A DNA stretch of 5,671 bases, taken from assembly GCA_946479255.1 (NCBI GenBank), contig CAMLFK010000307.1:1-5671 (forward strand), in the 5' to 3' direction. Source of the stretch: an uncultured Oxalobacteraceae bacterium. Lineage in GTDB: Bacteria > Pseudomonadota > Gammaproteobacteria > Burkholderiales > Burkholderiaceae. Numbering within the stretch: position 1 is the first letter of the stretch; each line of letters begins with the position of its first letter. Position numbers and translations under genes: made by a program. Below, one piece after another: positions 5,593 to 5,671 of the stretch. The notes under the pieces are model-generated. The model did not search any database, was not told the DNA's origin, and worked only from the letters and a program-made list of their open reading frames with translations.

Positions 5593-5671
5593 CTAGTGTC
5601 CTGAGTTAAAAGTTCGTTGCATAAATATTCCGAGAATCCCCGCGATGCTGCGTCAAAAATGCTCGCAAGGC
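5593..5671. other. Non-coding stretch, possible edge of a repeated or mobile element
   Basis: From CTAG at 5593 to the window end the sequence is AT-richer than the neighbouring gene, carries no convincing reading frame, and begins with TGTCCTGAGTTAA (5597-5609), which looks like the terminus of an insertion sequence or dispersed repeat. The impression that this stretch recurs in Oxalobacteraceae genomes is from memory only. The other end lies outside the window, so neither inverted repeats nor target duplication can be tested. A TTGACG -35-like motif on the minus strand (5651-5656) has only GAATAT at a 20-base spacing as a partner, so it is not a good mobA promoter. Confidence 0.3.

Noticed and set aside
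4981..5604. A 207-codon plus-strand frame opposite mobA
   Set aside because: It is a shadow frame with a Gln/Gly/Ala/Arg-rich translation; mobA on the minus strand is complete and recognisable.
1..5671. CRISPR arrays, tRNA or rRNA genes, defence, toxin-antitoxin or phage genes
   Set aside because: No regularly spaced direct repeats, tRNA-like T-loop segments or genes of these classes were seen by eye on either strand.

Overview
The window looks like chromosomal DNA of a high-GC betaproteobacterium, most likely of the family Oxalobacteraceae (Massilia, Duganella or Janthinobacterium relatives). This is inferred from protein content: a CqsA/JqsA-type autoinducer synthase, a PEP-CTERM protein carrying an MHFG motif, an RmuC protein with an N-terminal anchor, and a mobA-moeA pair. 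No rRNA or other taxonomic marker is present, so the assignment is inference.

Layout. Positions 2-772 (+) hold the C-terminal two thirds of an alpha-hydroxyketone quorum-sensing autoinducer synthase, cut by the left edge. After a 78-base to 87-base gap come a group II truncated hemoglobin (860-1261, +) and, 6 bases later, rmuC (1268-2590, +). Between rmuC and the convergent next gene lies a 109-bp element with perfect 29-bp inverted arms (2596-2704). A secreted PEP-CTERM protein follows on the minus strand (2711-3490). A relatively AT-rich 201-base intergenic region (3491-3691) separates it from moeA (3692-4972, -). moeA overlaps mobA (4969-5586, -) by 4 bases. The last ~80 bases (5593-5671) show no gene and may be the edge of a repeated or mobile element.

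How the genes relate. mobA and moeA form a translationally coupled molybdenum cofactor unit: MoeA inserts molybdate into molybdopterin, and MobA adds GMP to make the bis-MGD form of the cofactor. The hemoglobin and rmuC probably share a transcript, but no functional link between them is known to me. The autoinducer synthase belongs to a signalling system whose sensor and regulator would lie outside the window. The PEP-CTERM protein needs an exosortase encoded elsewhere.

No clearly undescribed multi-gene system is visible. The items most worth a second look are the inverted-repeat element, the MHFG-type PEP-CTERM protein, the possible leaderless start of the hemoglobin gene, and the possible element edge upstream of mobA.
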